Source: Mycobacterium sp. ITM-2016-00317 (GTDB taxonomy: Bacteria > Actinomycetota > Actinomycetes > Mycobacteriales > Mycobacteriaceae). Taken from it: a stretch of DNA of 64,000 nucleotides. The notes under the pieces were generated by a model. That model was not told the origin of the DNA, made no database searches, and saw only the letters and a program-made list of their open reading frames with translations. Location: contig NZ_CP134399.1 of the NCBI RefSeq assembly GCF_002968295.1, positions 5,394,001-5,458,000 on the forward strand. Direction: 5' to 3'. Below are positions 54,377 through 62,442 of the stretch, in pieces; positions within the stretch are counted from its first letter, which is position 1, and each line of letters opens with the position of its first letter. Both the position numbers and the translations under genes were made by a program.

Positions 54377-55603
54377 ATGGTCATCACCCCGCGCGGACGT
54401 ATCGCGCTCACCGCCGGAGCGGGCGCGCGTTGGGCGTCCCGCGTCACCGGTCGCGGCGCAGGCGCGATGATCGGCGGTCTGGTCGCGATGACACTGGACA
54501 AGTCGATCCTCGGCCAGCTGGGCCGAGGACGGCGCACAGTGGTCGTGACCGGCACGAACGGCAAGTCGACGACCACGCGGATGACCGCCGCCGCGCTGGC
54601 CACGGTCGGGCCGGTGGCCACCAACGCCGAGGGCGCCAACATGGATGCCGGGCTCGTCGCCGCGCTGGCCGCCGCCCCCGAGGCCCCGCTGGCCGCGCTC
54701 GAGGTCGACGAGATGCACGTCCCGCACGTCAGCGACGCGGTGGACCCCGCGGTCGTCGTACTGCTCAATCTGTCGCGTGATCAACTCGACCGGGTCGGTG
54801 AGATCAACCACATCGAGCGCACGCTGCGCGCCGGTCTGGCCCGGCACCCGTCGGCGGTCGTCGTGGCCAACTGCGACGACGTGCTGATGACCTCGGCGGC
54901 CTACGACAGCCCGCGGGTGGTGTGGGTGGCCGCAGGCAGCGGCTGGGCCAGCGACTCGGTCAGCTGCCCGCGCTCCGGCGAGATCATCGTCCGCCAGGGC
55001 ACGGACTGGCACTCGACCGGCTGTGACTTCAAACGCCCCGACGCCGACTGGTGGTTCGACGACACCCACATCTACGGGCCCGACGGGTTGTCGCTGCCGA
55101 TGTCGCTGACGCTGCCGGGCACCGTGAACCGCGGCAACGCCACGCAGGCCGTCGCCGCCGCGGTGACCCTCGGCGCGGACCCGGTCGCCGCGGTGGCCGC
55201 GGTGTCCGCCGTCGAGGAGGTCGCGGGCCGCTACCGCACGGTGCAGGTCGGCGCGCACACCGCCCGGATCCTGCTGGCGAAGAACCCGGCGGGCTGGCAG
55301 GAGGCGCTGGCGATGGTGGACCGGGACGCGGCCGGGGTCGTCATCGCGGTCAACGGTCAGGTGCCCGACGGCGAGGACCTGTCGTGGCTGTGGGACGTGC
55401 GCTTCGAGCATTTCGATTCGGTGCCGGTGGTGGCCGCGGGCGAGCGCGGCACCGACCTCGCCGTGCGACTGGGGTACGCCGGGGTGGAACACACGCTGGT
55501 GCACAACACGCTGGCCGCGATCGCGTCGTGCCCGCCCGGGCACGTCGAGGTGCTCGCGAACTACACCGCGTTCCTGCAACTGAACAGGCGGTTGCCGAAG
55601 TGA
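54377..55603 (+). CDS. murT: Lipid II isoglutaminyl synthase, MurT subunit
   Basis: A 408-residue Mur-ligase-like subunit that activates the D-glutamate carboxylate of lipid II with ATP for amidation by GatD. The phosphate loop is VVTGTNGKSTTTRM; NAEGANMDAGLVAAL, LEVDEMHVPHV and LLNLSRDQLDRVGEI are Mur-ligase motifs. The C-terminal DUF1727 part has KNPAGWQEALAMVD. The zinc ribbon of other MurTs has four Cys; here only SCPRSG and GCDF stand out in that region. The stop overlaps the gatD GTG by four bases. Confidence 0.94.
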   Translation: MVITPRGRIALTAGAGARWASRVTGRGAGAMIGGLVAMTLDKSILGQLGRGRRTVVVTGTNGKSTTTRMTAAALATVGPVATNAEGANMDAGLVAALAAAPEAPLAALEVDEMHVPHVSDAVDPAVVVLLNLSRDQLDRVGEINHIERTLRAGLARHPSAVVVANCDDVLMTSAAYDSPRVVWVAAGSGWASDSVSCPRSGEIIVRQGTDWHSTGCDFKRPDADWWFDDTHIYGPDGLSLPMSLTLPGTVNRGNATQAVAAAVTLGADPVAAVAAVSAVEEVAGRYRTVQVGAHTARILLAKNPAGWQEALAMVDRDAAGVVIAVNGQVPDGEDLSWLWDVRFEHFDSVPVVAAGERGTDLAVRLGYAGVEHTLVHNTLAAIASCPPGHVEVLANYTAFLQLNRRLPK

Positions 55604-56316
55604 GCGAGTCCGCGGTCCGGATCGGGCTGGTGCTGCCCGACGTGATGGGCACCTACGGCGACGGCGGCAACTCGGTAGTGCTGCGCCAACGCCTGCGGCT
55701 GCGGGGAATCGCCGCCGAGATCGTCGAGATCACGCTGGACGATCCGGTGCCCGCCGAGCTGGACCTCTACACCCTCGGCGGCGCCGAGGACTACGCGCAG
55801 CGGCTGGCCACCAAGCATTTGATCCGCTATCCCGGTCTGCAGCAGGCGGTTTCGCGCGGCGCTCCGGTGCTGGCGATCTGCGCGGCGATCCAGGTGCTGG
55901 GCCACTGGTATGAGACCTCGGCGGGGGAACGCGTCGACGGGGTGGGTGTGCTGGACGTGACGACGTCACCGCAGCCGGAGCGGACGATCGGCGAGGTGGC
56001 AGCGACACCGCTGGTCGACGGGCTCACCGATTCGCTGACCGGGTTCGAGAACCACCGCGGCGGAACGGTTCTGGGTGCTGAGGCCCGGCCGCTGGGATCG
56101 GTGACCAAGGGTGCGGGCAACCGGGCCGGCGACGGCATCGACGGCGCCGTCCAGGGCAGCATCGTCGCGACCTACCTGCACGGCTGCTGCCTGGCCAGGA
56201 ACCCCGAACTGGCCGATCACCTGCTCGCGAAGGTCGTCGGACCGCTTGCGCCGCTGGATCTTCCAGAGGTCAGCCAGTTGCGCCGGGAGCGTCTGGCCGC
56301 GCCGCGGCGGGTGTGA
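55600..56316 (+). CDS. gatD: Lipid II isoglutaminyl synthase, GatD glutaminase subunit
   Basis: A 238-residue class I glutamine amidotransferase that supplies ammonia to MurT. The nucleophile is Cys94 in PVLAICAAIQVLG, the catalytic His194 is in ATYLHGCCLARNP, and LGGAEDYAQ shapes the oxyanion pocket. Together MurT and GatD convert D-isoglutamate to D-isoglutamine in peptidoglycan, which is needed for efficient crosslinking. GTG start in a GTGA overlap with murT. It is related to CobQ but is not a cobalamin enzyme. Confidence 0.94.
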   Translation: MSESAVRIGLVLPDVMGTYGDGGNSVVLRQRLRLRGIAAEIVEITLDDPVPAELDLYTLGGAEDYAQRLATKHLIRYPGLQQAVSRGAPVLAICAAIQVLGHWYETSAGERVDGVGVLDVTTSPQPERTIGEVAATPLVDGLTDSLTGFENHRGGTVLGAEARPLGSVTKGAGNRAGDGIDGAVQGSIVATYLHGCCLARNPELADHLLAKVVGPLAPLDLPEVSQLRRERLAAPRRV

Positions 56317-56322
56317 GCCCGG

Positions 56323-57219
56323 TCAGGCGGCAAGCCTCCTGACGAACCTCTGCATATCGGTCGCGTCGAGCTGACAGCCGCGACTGCGCAGCGCCGCCTC
56401 GGTTCTGGCGAGCCACTGCGACGGCCGATCCTCCGCGATCACGCGGATCACGATCCAGTCGAGTTCTTCGAGCATCCGCAGCCGCGCGATGTCCTTGACG
56501 TACTGCGCACGCTTCGTGCGATGGTGATCCCCGTCGTACTCGACCGCGACCCCGTACTCCTGCCAGCCCATGTCCAGGAACGCCACCGGCCGCGATCCGT
56601 CGAGGACCGGGATCTGCGTCTCCGGACGGGGAAACCCGCAGTCCAGCAACCACAGTCGGAGCATGCTCTCCTGCGGCGAGGCGGCGCCGCCGTCGACCAG
56701 CGGCAGCAGGTCACGCAACTGGGCGACCCCACGGGCCCTGGGCCGCCGGTCGGCCAGCTCGGTCACCGCGTCGAGAGAGAACTCCTGGTTCCACATCAGC
56801 GCGTCCAGCCGGGCCAGCGCCTCCCTGCGGGCCGACAGCCGGCCCAGGTCGAAGGCCGTCCTGACCCGCGAGGTGACGGGAAGCCCTGAGCGACGGACGA
56901 TCTCGTCGTCGGCGAGCGCGTCGGTGCGGGTGGTCAGGCCTGGCTGCGGGCGGCTCTTCACGCCGGCCACCTCGATCGGGACCTCGGTGTCGATCCACGG
57001 CGCTCCGTGCAGTGCGGCCGCGGCCAGGCCGGCGATCACTCCCTTGCGCCCGGTCGTCAGCCACGCCCCGACGGCCCGGTCGCGCAACGAGACCTCGGCG
57101 CCCTTGCGGACGAAGACCCCGCGGTACAGCGGGGTGTACCAGCGTGCGAGCTCGTGCCGGGTCACCACACCGGCTCTGACGGCTTCCCCGCCCAGGATGA
57201 CTTCGCCCATGCCGGGCAT
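56323..57219 (-). CDS. AbiEi/DUF559-like protein with nuclease-type C-terminus
   Basis: A 298-residue protein of a type common in mycobacteria. The N-terminal part looks like a small winged helix of the AbiEi antitoxin kind (LGGEAVRAGVVTRHELARWY). The C-terminal part resembles DUF559/Vsr endonucleases: AVEYDGDHHRTKRAQYVKDI, then LEELDWIVIRVIAED, with the D/E-x-D-x-H pattern of PD-(D/E)XK enzymes. No methylase or toxin partner is adjacent. The start is uncertain (ATG 57219 or 57210, or TTG/GTG further up). It converges with gatD. Confidence 0.72.
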   Translation of the reverse strand: MPGMGEVILGGEAVRAGVVTRHELARWYTPLYRGVFVRKGAEVSLRDRAVGAWLTTGRKGVIAGLAAAALHGAPWIDTEVPIEVAGVKSRPQPGLTTRTDALADDEIVRRSGLPVTSRVRTAFDLGRLSARREALARLDALMWNQEFSLDAVTELADRRPRARGVAQLRDLLPLVDGGAASPQESMLRLWLLDCGFPRPETQIPVLDGSRPVAFLDMGWQEYGVAVEYDGDHHRTKRAQYVKDIARLRMLEELDWIVIRVIAEDRPSQWLARTEAALRSRGCQLDATDMQRFVRRLAA

Positions 57220-57246
57220 CGTGCCAAGACCCACTGACAATCCCCG

Positions 57247-57289
57247 CCGCTGAACCTCAGCGGTCCCAGCTATCCGCTTTTCTCAGCGG
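57247..57289. terminator. Nested hairpins downstream of recR
   Basis: CCGCTGA (57247-57253) pairs with TCAGCGG at 57257-57263 or, alternatively, at 57283-57289, and CCGCT/AGCGG (57274-57289) forms an inner stem. The set lies about 85 bases past the recR stop and ahead of the nuclease-like gene. It may end the ybaB-recR transcript. Confidence 0.45.
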
Positions 57290-57326
57290 AAGTGCGAGAA
57301 GACCTCTGCAAAACGTGGATCCGTGG
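57267..57326. repeat. Dispersed intergenic repeat, copy B
   Basis: The partner of the repeat at 10681-10740 (44 of 60 bases identical, no gaps). The gap 57220-57372 holds this repeat and the hairpins; no gene is seen in it. Confidence 0.45.
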
Positions 57327-57372
57327 GGCCAGTGAGACTCCCGCGGCCCGTGGGACTCACTCCCGCCAGCCC

Positions 57373-57984
57373 TCAGGCCATCGCGCGGCGGCCGGCCAGC
57401 GCCCGGCCCAGCGTCAGCTCGTCGGCGAACTCGAGGTCACCGCCCATCGGCAGCCCCGAGGCGATACGCGTCACGCTCAACCCGGGGATGTCGCGCAGCA
57501 TCCGCACCAGGTACGTGGCGGTCGCCTCGCCCTCGGTGTTCGGATCGGTCGCGATGATGACCTCGGCCACCTCGACGCCGTCCACCCGCTCACCGATCCT
57601 GTTGAGCAGTTCGCGGATGCGCAGCTGATCGGGACCGATTCCGGACAACGGGTCCAGCGCGCCGCCGAGGACGTGGTAGCGGCCCCGGAACTCGCGGGTG
57701 CGCTCGACGGCCTGCACGTCCTTGGGTTCCTCGACGACGCAGATCAGCGACGCGTCCCGGCGCGAGTCACCGCAGATCCGGCAGCGCTGCTCGTCGCTGA
57801 CATTGCCGCACACCGAGCAGAAGGTGACGCCGTCGCGGACCCTGTTCAGCACCGCGGTCAGCCGATCGATGTCGGGCGGCTCCACCGACAGCAGGTGGAA
57901 CGCGATCCGCTGGGCGCTCTTGGGCCCGATACCGGGCAGCTTGCCCAGCTCGTCGATCAGATCCTGGACCGGTCCTTCGAACAA
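57373..57984 (-). CDS. recR: Recombination mediator protein RecR
   Basis: A 203-residue RecR, which loads RecA at gaps together with RecO/RecF. The helix-hairpin-helix is [20 protein letters not shown]; the zinc finger cysteines are C56, C59, C68 and C71 ([16 protein letters not shown]). The Toprim domain has [11 protein letters not shown] and [18 protein letters not shown]. The start is TTG at 57984 ([13 protein letters not shown]), which gives the length of M. tuberculosis RecR; GGGGA lies about ten bases before it. It follows ybaB by four bases. Confidence 0.95.
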   Translation of the reverse strand: MFEGPVQDLIDELGKLPGIGPKSAQRIAFHLLSVEPPDIDRLTAVLNRVRDGVTFCSVCGNVSDEQRCRICGDSRRDASLICVVEEPKDVQAVERTREFRGRYHVLGGALDPLSGIGPDQLRIRELLNRIGERVDGVEVAEVIIATDPNTEGEATATYLVRMLRDIPGLSVTRIASGLPMGGDLEFADELTLGRALAGRRAMA

Positions 57985-57988
57985 GAAG

Positions 57989-58321
57989 TCACATCCCCGG
58001 CAGGCCGAGGCCGCCCATGCCGCCCGCCAACGGGCCCAGCCGGTCGTGGGCCAGCATGGTGACCTGCTTGGCGGCGTCGGCGATGGCGCCGACGACGAGG
58101 TCCTGCAGCGTCTCCACGTCCGACGGGTCCACGACCTTGGGGTCGATGCGCACCGCCACCACCTCACCGCTGCCGCGCATGGTGACCTGCACCAACCCGC
58201 CGCCGGCCTGACCCTGCACCTCGGCGGCAGCCAGCGCCGCCTGCGCCTCCATCAGCTGCTGCTGCACCTGCTGGGCCTGGGCGAGAAGGGCTGACATGTC
58301 GGGTTGGCCACCAGGCTGCAT
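57989..58321 (-). CDS. YbaB/EbfC-family nucleoid-associated protein
   Basis: A 110-residue DNA-binding protein (Rv3716c type). The N-terminal helix [21 protein letters not shown] and the beta hairpin [22 protein letters not shown] are typical of the homodimer. [20 protein letters not shown] follows. The tail is Gly-rich. AGAGGATC precedes the ATG at 58321. YbaB genes regularly pair with recR; dnaX, the third member of that cluster, lies a few genes away here. Confidence 0.94.
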   Translation of the reverse strand: MQPGGQPDMSALLAQAQQVQQQLMEAQAALAAAEVQGQAGGGLVQVTMRGSGEVVAVRIDPKVVDPSDVETLQDLVVGAIADAAKQVTMLAHDRLGPLAGGMGGLGLPGM

Positions 58322-58419
58322 GCTTGATCCTCTGTCGTCTTGATTGCGTCTCGGTCTCGACTTGGTTGCGCTCGTCCACAAGCGGCACTTCGGACTTCCA
58401 GCGTAGTCGGCACCGGCGC

Positions 58420-58425
58420 TACCGT
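58420..58425 (+). promoter_or_regulatory. -10 hexamer TACCGT, leaderless promoter of the amidase gene
   Basis: TACCGT ends six bases before GTG 58432, supporting that start. Confidence 0.45.
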
Positions 58426-58431
58426 GTCGCC

Positions 58432-59174
58432 GTGCCCGTGCCTGCAATCCTGCGTGTCGGGGCCGCCGCAGTGGCCGCGATGCTCGTCGCCACCCTGCCC
58501 GCCGCCCCCGCCCAGGCCGCCCCGACCAACGTCGCGGGCAAGATCGTGTTCCTCGACCCGGGCCACAACGGCTCCAACGACTCCTCGATCAGCAGGCAGG
58601 TGCCCACCGGCCGCGGCGGCACGAAGGACTGCCAGGCCAGCGGCACCTCCACCGAGGACGGGTTCGCCGAGCACACGTTCGCCTGGGAGACCACGCTGCG
58701 CATCCGGCAGGCGCTGCACGCCCTCGGGGTGCGCACCGCGATGTCCCGCGGCGACGACACCGGGCTCGGCCCGTGCGTCGACCAGCGCGCGGCGATGGCC
58801 AACTCGCTGAGCCCGAACGCGGTGGTCTCCATCCACGCCGACGGCGGCCCGCCCACCGGCCGCGGCTTCCACGTGCTCTACTCGTCGCCACCGTTGAACG
58901 CCGCGCAGGCCCGTCGGTGCAGTTCGCCAAGGTGATGCGCGACCACCTCGCCGGCTCGGGCATCCCGCCGGCCACCTACATCGGCCAGCAGGGCCTGAAC
59001 CCGCGCGCCGACATCGCCGGGCTCAACCTCGCGCAGTACCCGTCGATCCTGGTCGAGCTGGGCAACATGAAGAACCCGGTCGACTCGGCGCTGATGAAGT
59101 CTCCGGAGGGACGGCAGCGGTACGCCGACGCCGTCGTGCGCGGCATCGTGGCGTTCCTGAGCACCCAGCGCTGA
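58432..59174 (+). pseudogene. N-acetylmuramoyl-L-alanine amidase (Rv3717-type), frame broken by one missing base
   Basis: A secreted zinc amidase of the Amidase_3 family that cuts the muramic acid-L-Ala bond of peptidoglycan. A signal peptide covers about residues 1-30 ([21 protein letters not shown]). Zinc ligands H45 (FLDPGHNG), E80 (FAEHTFAW) and H135 (VVSIHADGG) are kept, each ten positions after those of Rv3717. After LNAAQA the frame is lost; the next frame continues PSVQFAKVMRDHLAGSGIPP and holds the catalytic Glu in LVELGNMKN. One extra C at 58910-58912 restores 247 residues. Likely a base-call error. Confidence 0.88.
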
Positions 59175-59183
59175 CGGGCGGGC

Positions 59184-59648
59184 TCAGCCCCGGGCGTCCT
59201 CGACACCGAGGGTGCCCTCGACCTCGCGCTTGAGGTTGCCGAGCACCTCGGCCTGAATCCTGCGCAGCCCGATCGGGGCGAACATCTTCTCGAAGAACCC
59301 CCCGACGCCGCCCGCGCCCTGCCAGGACGTCTTCAGAGTGACCGAGGAGCCGGGCCCCGCGGGGGCGACGGTCCAGTTCGTCACCATCGACGAGTTGGCG
59401 TCCTTCTCGATGACGGTGCGGCCCGCGACGTCGACGTTCGCCTTGACCGTGCGCGAGCGCGATTTGGTGGCCTGAAGGTTCCACTCGGCCACGGTGCCCG
59501 CGCCCTGCCCGCCTTCGAGCACCCGGTAACCGCTGTAGTGCTCGGAGAGGATCTTGGGCCGCATGGCCTCGTAGTCCGCGACGGCGCCCAGCACCGTGGC
59601 CGGATCGGCGTCGATCAGGACCGTGCTGGACGCGCTGACCTGTCCCAT
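59184..59648 (-). CDS. SRPBCC (START-like) domain protein
   Basis: A 154-residue protein with the polyketide cyclase/START-like fold, matching Rv3718c. The N-terminal strand is SASSTVLIDADPATVLGAVADYEAMRPKIL. A central antiparallel sheet (TVAEWNLQATKSRSRTVKAN; SSVTLKTSWQGAGG) and the long C-terminal helix (RRIQAEVLGNLKREVEG) close the cavity. Such proteins bind lipids or other hydrophobic molecules. AAGGAG lies eight bases before the ATG. It is divergent from the FAD oxidase gene and converges with the amidase gene. Confidence 0.88.
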   Translation of the reverse strand: MGQVSASSTVLIDADPATVLGAVADYEAMRPKILSEHYSGYRVLEGGQGAGTVAEWNLQATKSRSRTVKANVDVAGRTVIEKDANSSMVTNWTVAPAGPGSSVTLKTSWQGAGGVGGFFEKMFAPIGLRRIQAEVLGNLKREVEGTLGVEDARG

Positions 59649-59715
59649 CAGTGGTAACTCCTTGTCAATTGGGATCGCAGAAGCTCAGTGCGGTCGCATC
59701 GGTGACGACCTCGGA

Positions 59716-59721
59716 CTAGCG
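59716..59721 (+). promoter_or_regulatory. -10 hexamer TAGCGT, leaderless promoter of the FAD oxidase gene
   Basis: TAGCGT ends seven bases before GTG 59729; no ribosome site is present. Confidence 0.45.
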
Positions 59722-59728
59722 TATATCT

Positions 59729-61120
59729 GTGCCTGTTGCCTCGAACGACGCACGGGCCGCTCACGCCGAGGGCGTGCAGCGGTTGTTGACGAGTTACCGC
59801 GCCATCCCGCGCGATGCCACTGTCCGCCTGGCCAAACCCACGTCCAACCTGTTCCGCGCGCGGGCGCAGAACAACGCCAAGGGGCTCGACACCTCGGGGT
59901 TGACGCACGTCATCGAGGTCGACCCGGACGCCGGCACCGCGGACGTGGCGGGTATGTGCACCTACGAGGACCTGGTCGCCGCGACGCTGCCGCACGGGTT
60001 CTCGCCGCTGGTGGTGCCACAGCTCAAGACGATCACGCTGGGTGGGGCGGTGACCGGGCTGGGCATCGAGTCGACGTCGTTCCGCAACGGTCTGCCGCAC
60101 GAGTCGGTGCTGGAGATGGACATCCTGACCGGCGCAGGCGACATCGTGCGCGCCTCCCCCGACGAGAACCCGGACCTCTTCCGGGCGTTCCCGAATTCCT
60201 ATGGCACGCTGGGGTATTCGGTTCGCCTTAAGATCGAGCTGGAGCCTGTCCAACCGTTCGTGCGGTTGCGCCACGTCCGGTTCCACTCGCTGTCGGGTCT
60301 GCTGGAGGCGATGGAGCGGATCGTCGAAACCGGCGGCTGGAACGGCGAACCCGTGGACTACCTCGACGGCGTGGTGTTCAGCGCCGACGAGAGTTACCTG
60401 TGCCTCGGCCGGCGCTCGGCCGCGCCGGGGCCGGTCAGCGACTACACCGGCCAGGACATCTACTACCGGTCGATCCAGCACGACTCGCCCGACGACGGCG
60501 CCGAGAAGCACGACCGGCTCACGACCCACGACTACCTGTGGCGCTGGGACACCGACTGGTTCTGGTGCTCACGGGCTTTCGGTGCGCAGAATCCGCGCAT
60601 CCGGCGCTGGTGGCCGCGCCGGTACCGGCGCAGCAGCGTGTACTGGAAGCTGATCGGCTACGACCAGCGCTACGGTATCGCCGATCGCATCGAGAAGCGG
60701 CACGGGCGCCCACCACGCGAGCGGGTGGTCCAGGATATCGAGGTCCCGATCGAGCGGACGGTCGCGTTTCTGCAGTGGTTCCTCGACAACGTGCCCATCG
60801 AGCCGATCTGGTTGTGCCCGTTGCAGTTGCGCGACGAGCGAGACTGGCCGCTGTACCCGATCCGGCCGCACCGCACCTACGTCAACGTGGGCTTCTGGTC
60901 CTCGGTGCCGATCGGCCCCGAGGAAGGGCACACCAACAAGTTGATTGAACGCAAAGTCAGCGAGCTCGACGGTCACAAATCGCTGTATTCCGATGCGTTC
61001 TACTCGCCGGAGGAGTTCGATTCGCTGTATGGAGGGGAGATGTACAAGACAGTGAAGAAGACCTACGACCCAGACTCCCGTTTCCTTGATCTGTATGCGA
61101 AGGCGGTGCGGAGACAATGA
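59729..61120 (+). CDS. FAD-binding oxidoreductase, DIMINUTO/DWF1-like (Rv3719-type)
   Basis: A 463-residue FAD-linked oxidase. The FAD_binding_4 part includes GLTHVIEVDPDAGTADVAGM, the pocket LPHGFSPLVVPQLKTITLGGA and VTGLGIESTSFRNGLPHESV. The C-terminal part is rich in Trp, Tyr and Arg (LWRWDTDWFWCSRAFG; RRWWPRRYRR), as in sterol-reductase-like proteins. It overlaps the next gene, a cyclopropane-fatty-acid-synthase relative, by four bases. This pairing matches the oxidoreductase/methyltransferase pair that makes 10-methyl-branched fatty acids (tuberculostearate) in actinobacteria. A related lipid-modifying role is inferred; Rv3719/Rv3720 have no proven product. Confidence 0.88.
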   Translation: MPVASNDARAAHAEGVQRLLTSYRAIPRDATVRLAKPTSNLFRARAQNNAKGLDTSGLTHVIEVDPDAGTADVAGMCTYEDLVAATLPHGFSPLVVPQLKTITLGGAVTGLGIESTSFRNGLPHESVLEMDILTGAGDIVRASPDENPDLFRAFPNSYGTLGYSVRLKIELEPVQPFVRLRHVRFHSLSGLLEAMERIVETGGWNGEPVDYLDGVVFSADESYLCLGRRSAAPGPVSDYTGQDIYYRSIQHDSPDDGAEKHDRLTTHDYLWRWDTDWFWCSRAFGAQNPRIRRWWPRRYRRSSVYWKLIGYDQRYGIADRIEKRHGRPPRERVVQDIEVPIERTVAFLQWFLDNVPIEPIWLCPLQLRDERDWPLYPIRPHRTYVNVGFWSSVPIGPEEGHTNKLIERKVSELDGHKSLYSDAFYSPEEFDSLYGGEMYKTVKKTYDPDSRFLDLYAKAVRRQ

Positions 61121-62439
61121 CGACATTCCGGGAACGTACGAACGAGCCGGCGCTGCTCGGCGATCGCAAGCTCACCCTGGCCGAGGTCCTGGAGATCTTC
61201 GCCGGGGGCCGCAGGCCGCTGAAGTTCACCGCCTATGACGGCAGCAGCGCCGGGCCCGAGGATGCCACCCTGGGCCTTGATCTGCTGACCCCGCGCGGAA
61301 CCACCTATCTGGCCACCGCTCCCGGAGATCTCGGGCTGGCGCGCGCGTACGTCTCCGGCGACCTGCGAATGAACGGTGTGCACCCGGGTGACCCCTACGA
61401 GCTGCTCAATGCACTGACCGAGCGACTGGAGTACAAGCGGCCGCCGGCGCGGGTGCTGGCCAACGTGGTGCGCTCCATCGGCATCGAGCACCTGAAGCCG
61501 ATCGCACCGCCTCCCCAGGAGACGCTGCCGCGGTGGCGGCGCATCGCAGAAGGGCTGCGGCACAGCAAGACCCGAGACGCCGATGCGATCCACCACCACT
61601 ACGACGTCTCGAACACCTTCTACGAATGGGTGCTCGGCCCGTCGATGACCTACACCTGCGCGTGCTACCCGCACCCTGACGCCACCCTGGAGGAGGCGCA
61701 GGAGAACAAGTACCGCCTGGTGTTCGAGAAGCTGCGCCTCAAGCCGGGTGACCGGCTGCTCGACGTCGGCTGCGGCTGGGGCGGGATGGTGCGTTACGCC
61801 GCCCGGCACGGCGTCAAGACGGTCGGGGTGACGCTGTCGAAGGAGCAGGCGCAGTGGGCGCGCACCGCCATCGAGCGCGACGGGCTGGGCGAGCTCGCCG
61901 AGGTGCGCCACGGCGACTACCGCGACGTGCTGGAGTCGCACTTCGACGCGGTGTCCTCGATCGGTCTCACCGAACACATCGGTGTCGCCAACTACCCGTC
62001 GTACTTCCGCTTTCTCAAGTCCAAGCTGCGTCCCGGCGGTCTGCTGCTCAACCACTGCATCACCCGCCACCACAACCGCAGTCACGCCGCCGCAGGAGGT
62101 TTCATCGACCGGTACGTGTTCCCCGACGGGGAGCTGACCGGGTCGGGCCGGATCATCACCGAGGTCCAGGACGTCGGGCTCGAGGTGGTGCACGAAGAGA
62201 ACCTGCGGATGCACTACGCGATGACACTGCGCGACTGGAGTCGCAACCTGGTGGAGCACTGGGACGAAGCGGTCGCCGAGGTGGGCCTGCCTACCGCCAA
62301 GGTGTGGGGTGCGTACATTGCCGCGTCACGGGTCGGCTTCGAGCAGAACGCCATTCAGCTGCACCAGGTGCTGGCGGTCAAGCTCGACGAACGCGGCGGT
62401 GACGGCGGTCTGCCGCTGCGACCGTGGTGGAGTGCCTGA
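61117..62439 (+). CDS. Cyclopropane-fatty-acyl-phospholipid synthase family methyltransferase (Rv3720-type)
   Basis: A 440-residue SAM-dependent enzyme that methylates or cyclopropanates double bonds of lipid acyl chains. An N-terminal lipid-binding part (residues 1-150) precedes the methyltransferase domain: HHYDVSNTFYEWVLGPSMTY, motif I LLDVGCGWGGMVRYAA, VGVTLSKEQAQWAR, and SIGLTEHIG with the active-site Glu region. LRMHYAMTLRDWSRNLVEHW ends the fold. Its ATG overlaps the stop of the FAD oxidase (ATGA), so the two work together. It is longer than the mycolic-acid cyclopropane synthases (about 290 residues). Confidence 0.92.
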   Translation: MTTFRERTNEPALLGDRKLTLAEVLEIFAGGRRPLKFTAYDGSSAGPEDATLGLDLLTPRGTTYLATAPGDLGLARAYVSGDLRMNGVHPGDPYELLNALTERLEYKRPPARVLANVVRSIGIEHLKPIAPPPQETLPRWRRIAEGLRHSKTRDADAIHHHYDVSNTFYEWVLGPSMTYTCACYPHPDATLEEAQENKYRLVFEKLRLKPGDRLLDVGCGWGGMVRYAARHGVKTVGVTLSKEQAQWARTAIERDGLGELAEVRHGDYRDVLESHFDAVSSIGLTEHIGVANYPSYFRFLKSKLRPGGLLLNHCITRHHNRSHAAAGGFIDRYVFPDGELTGSGRIITEVQDVGLEVVHEENLRMHYAMTLRDWSRNLVEHWDEAVAEVGLPTAKVWGAYIAASRVGFEQNAIQLHQVLAVKLDERGGDGGLPLRPWWSA

Positions 62440-62442
62440 CCG

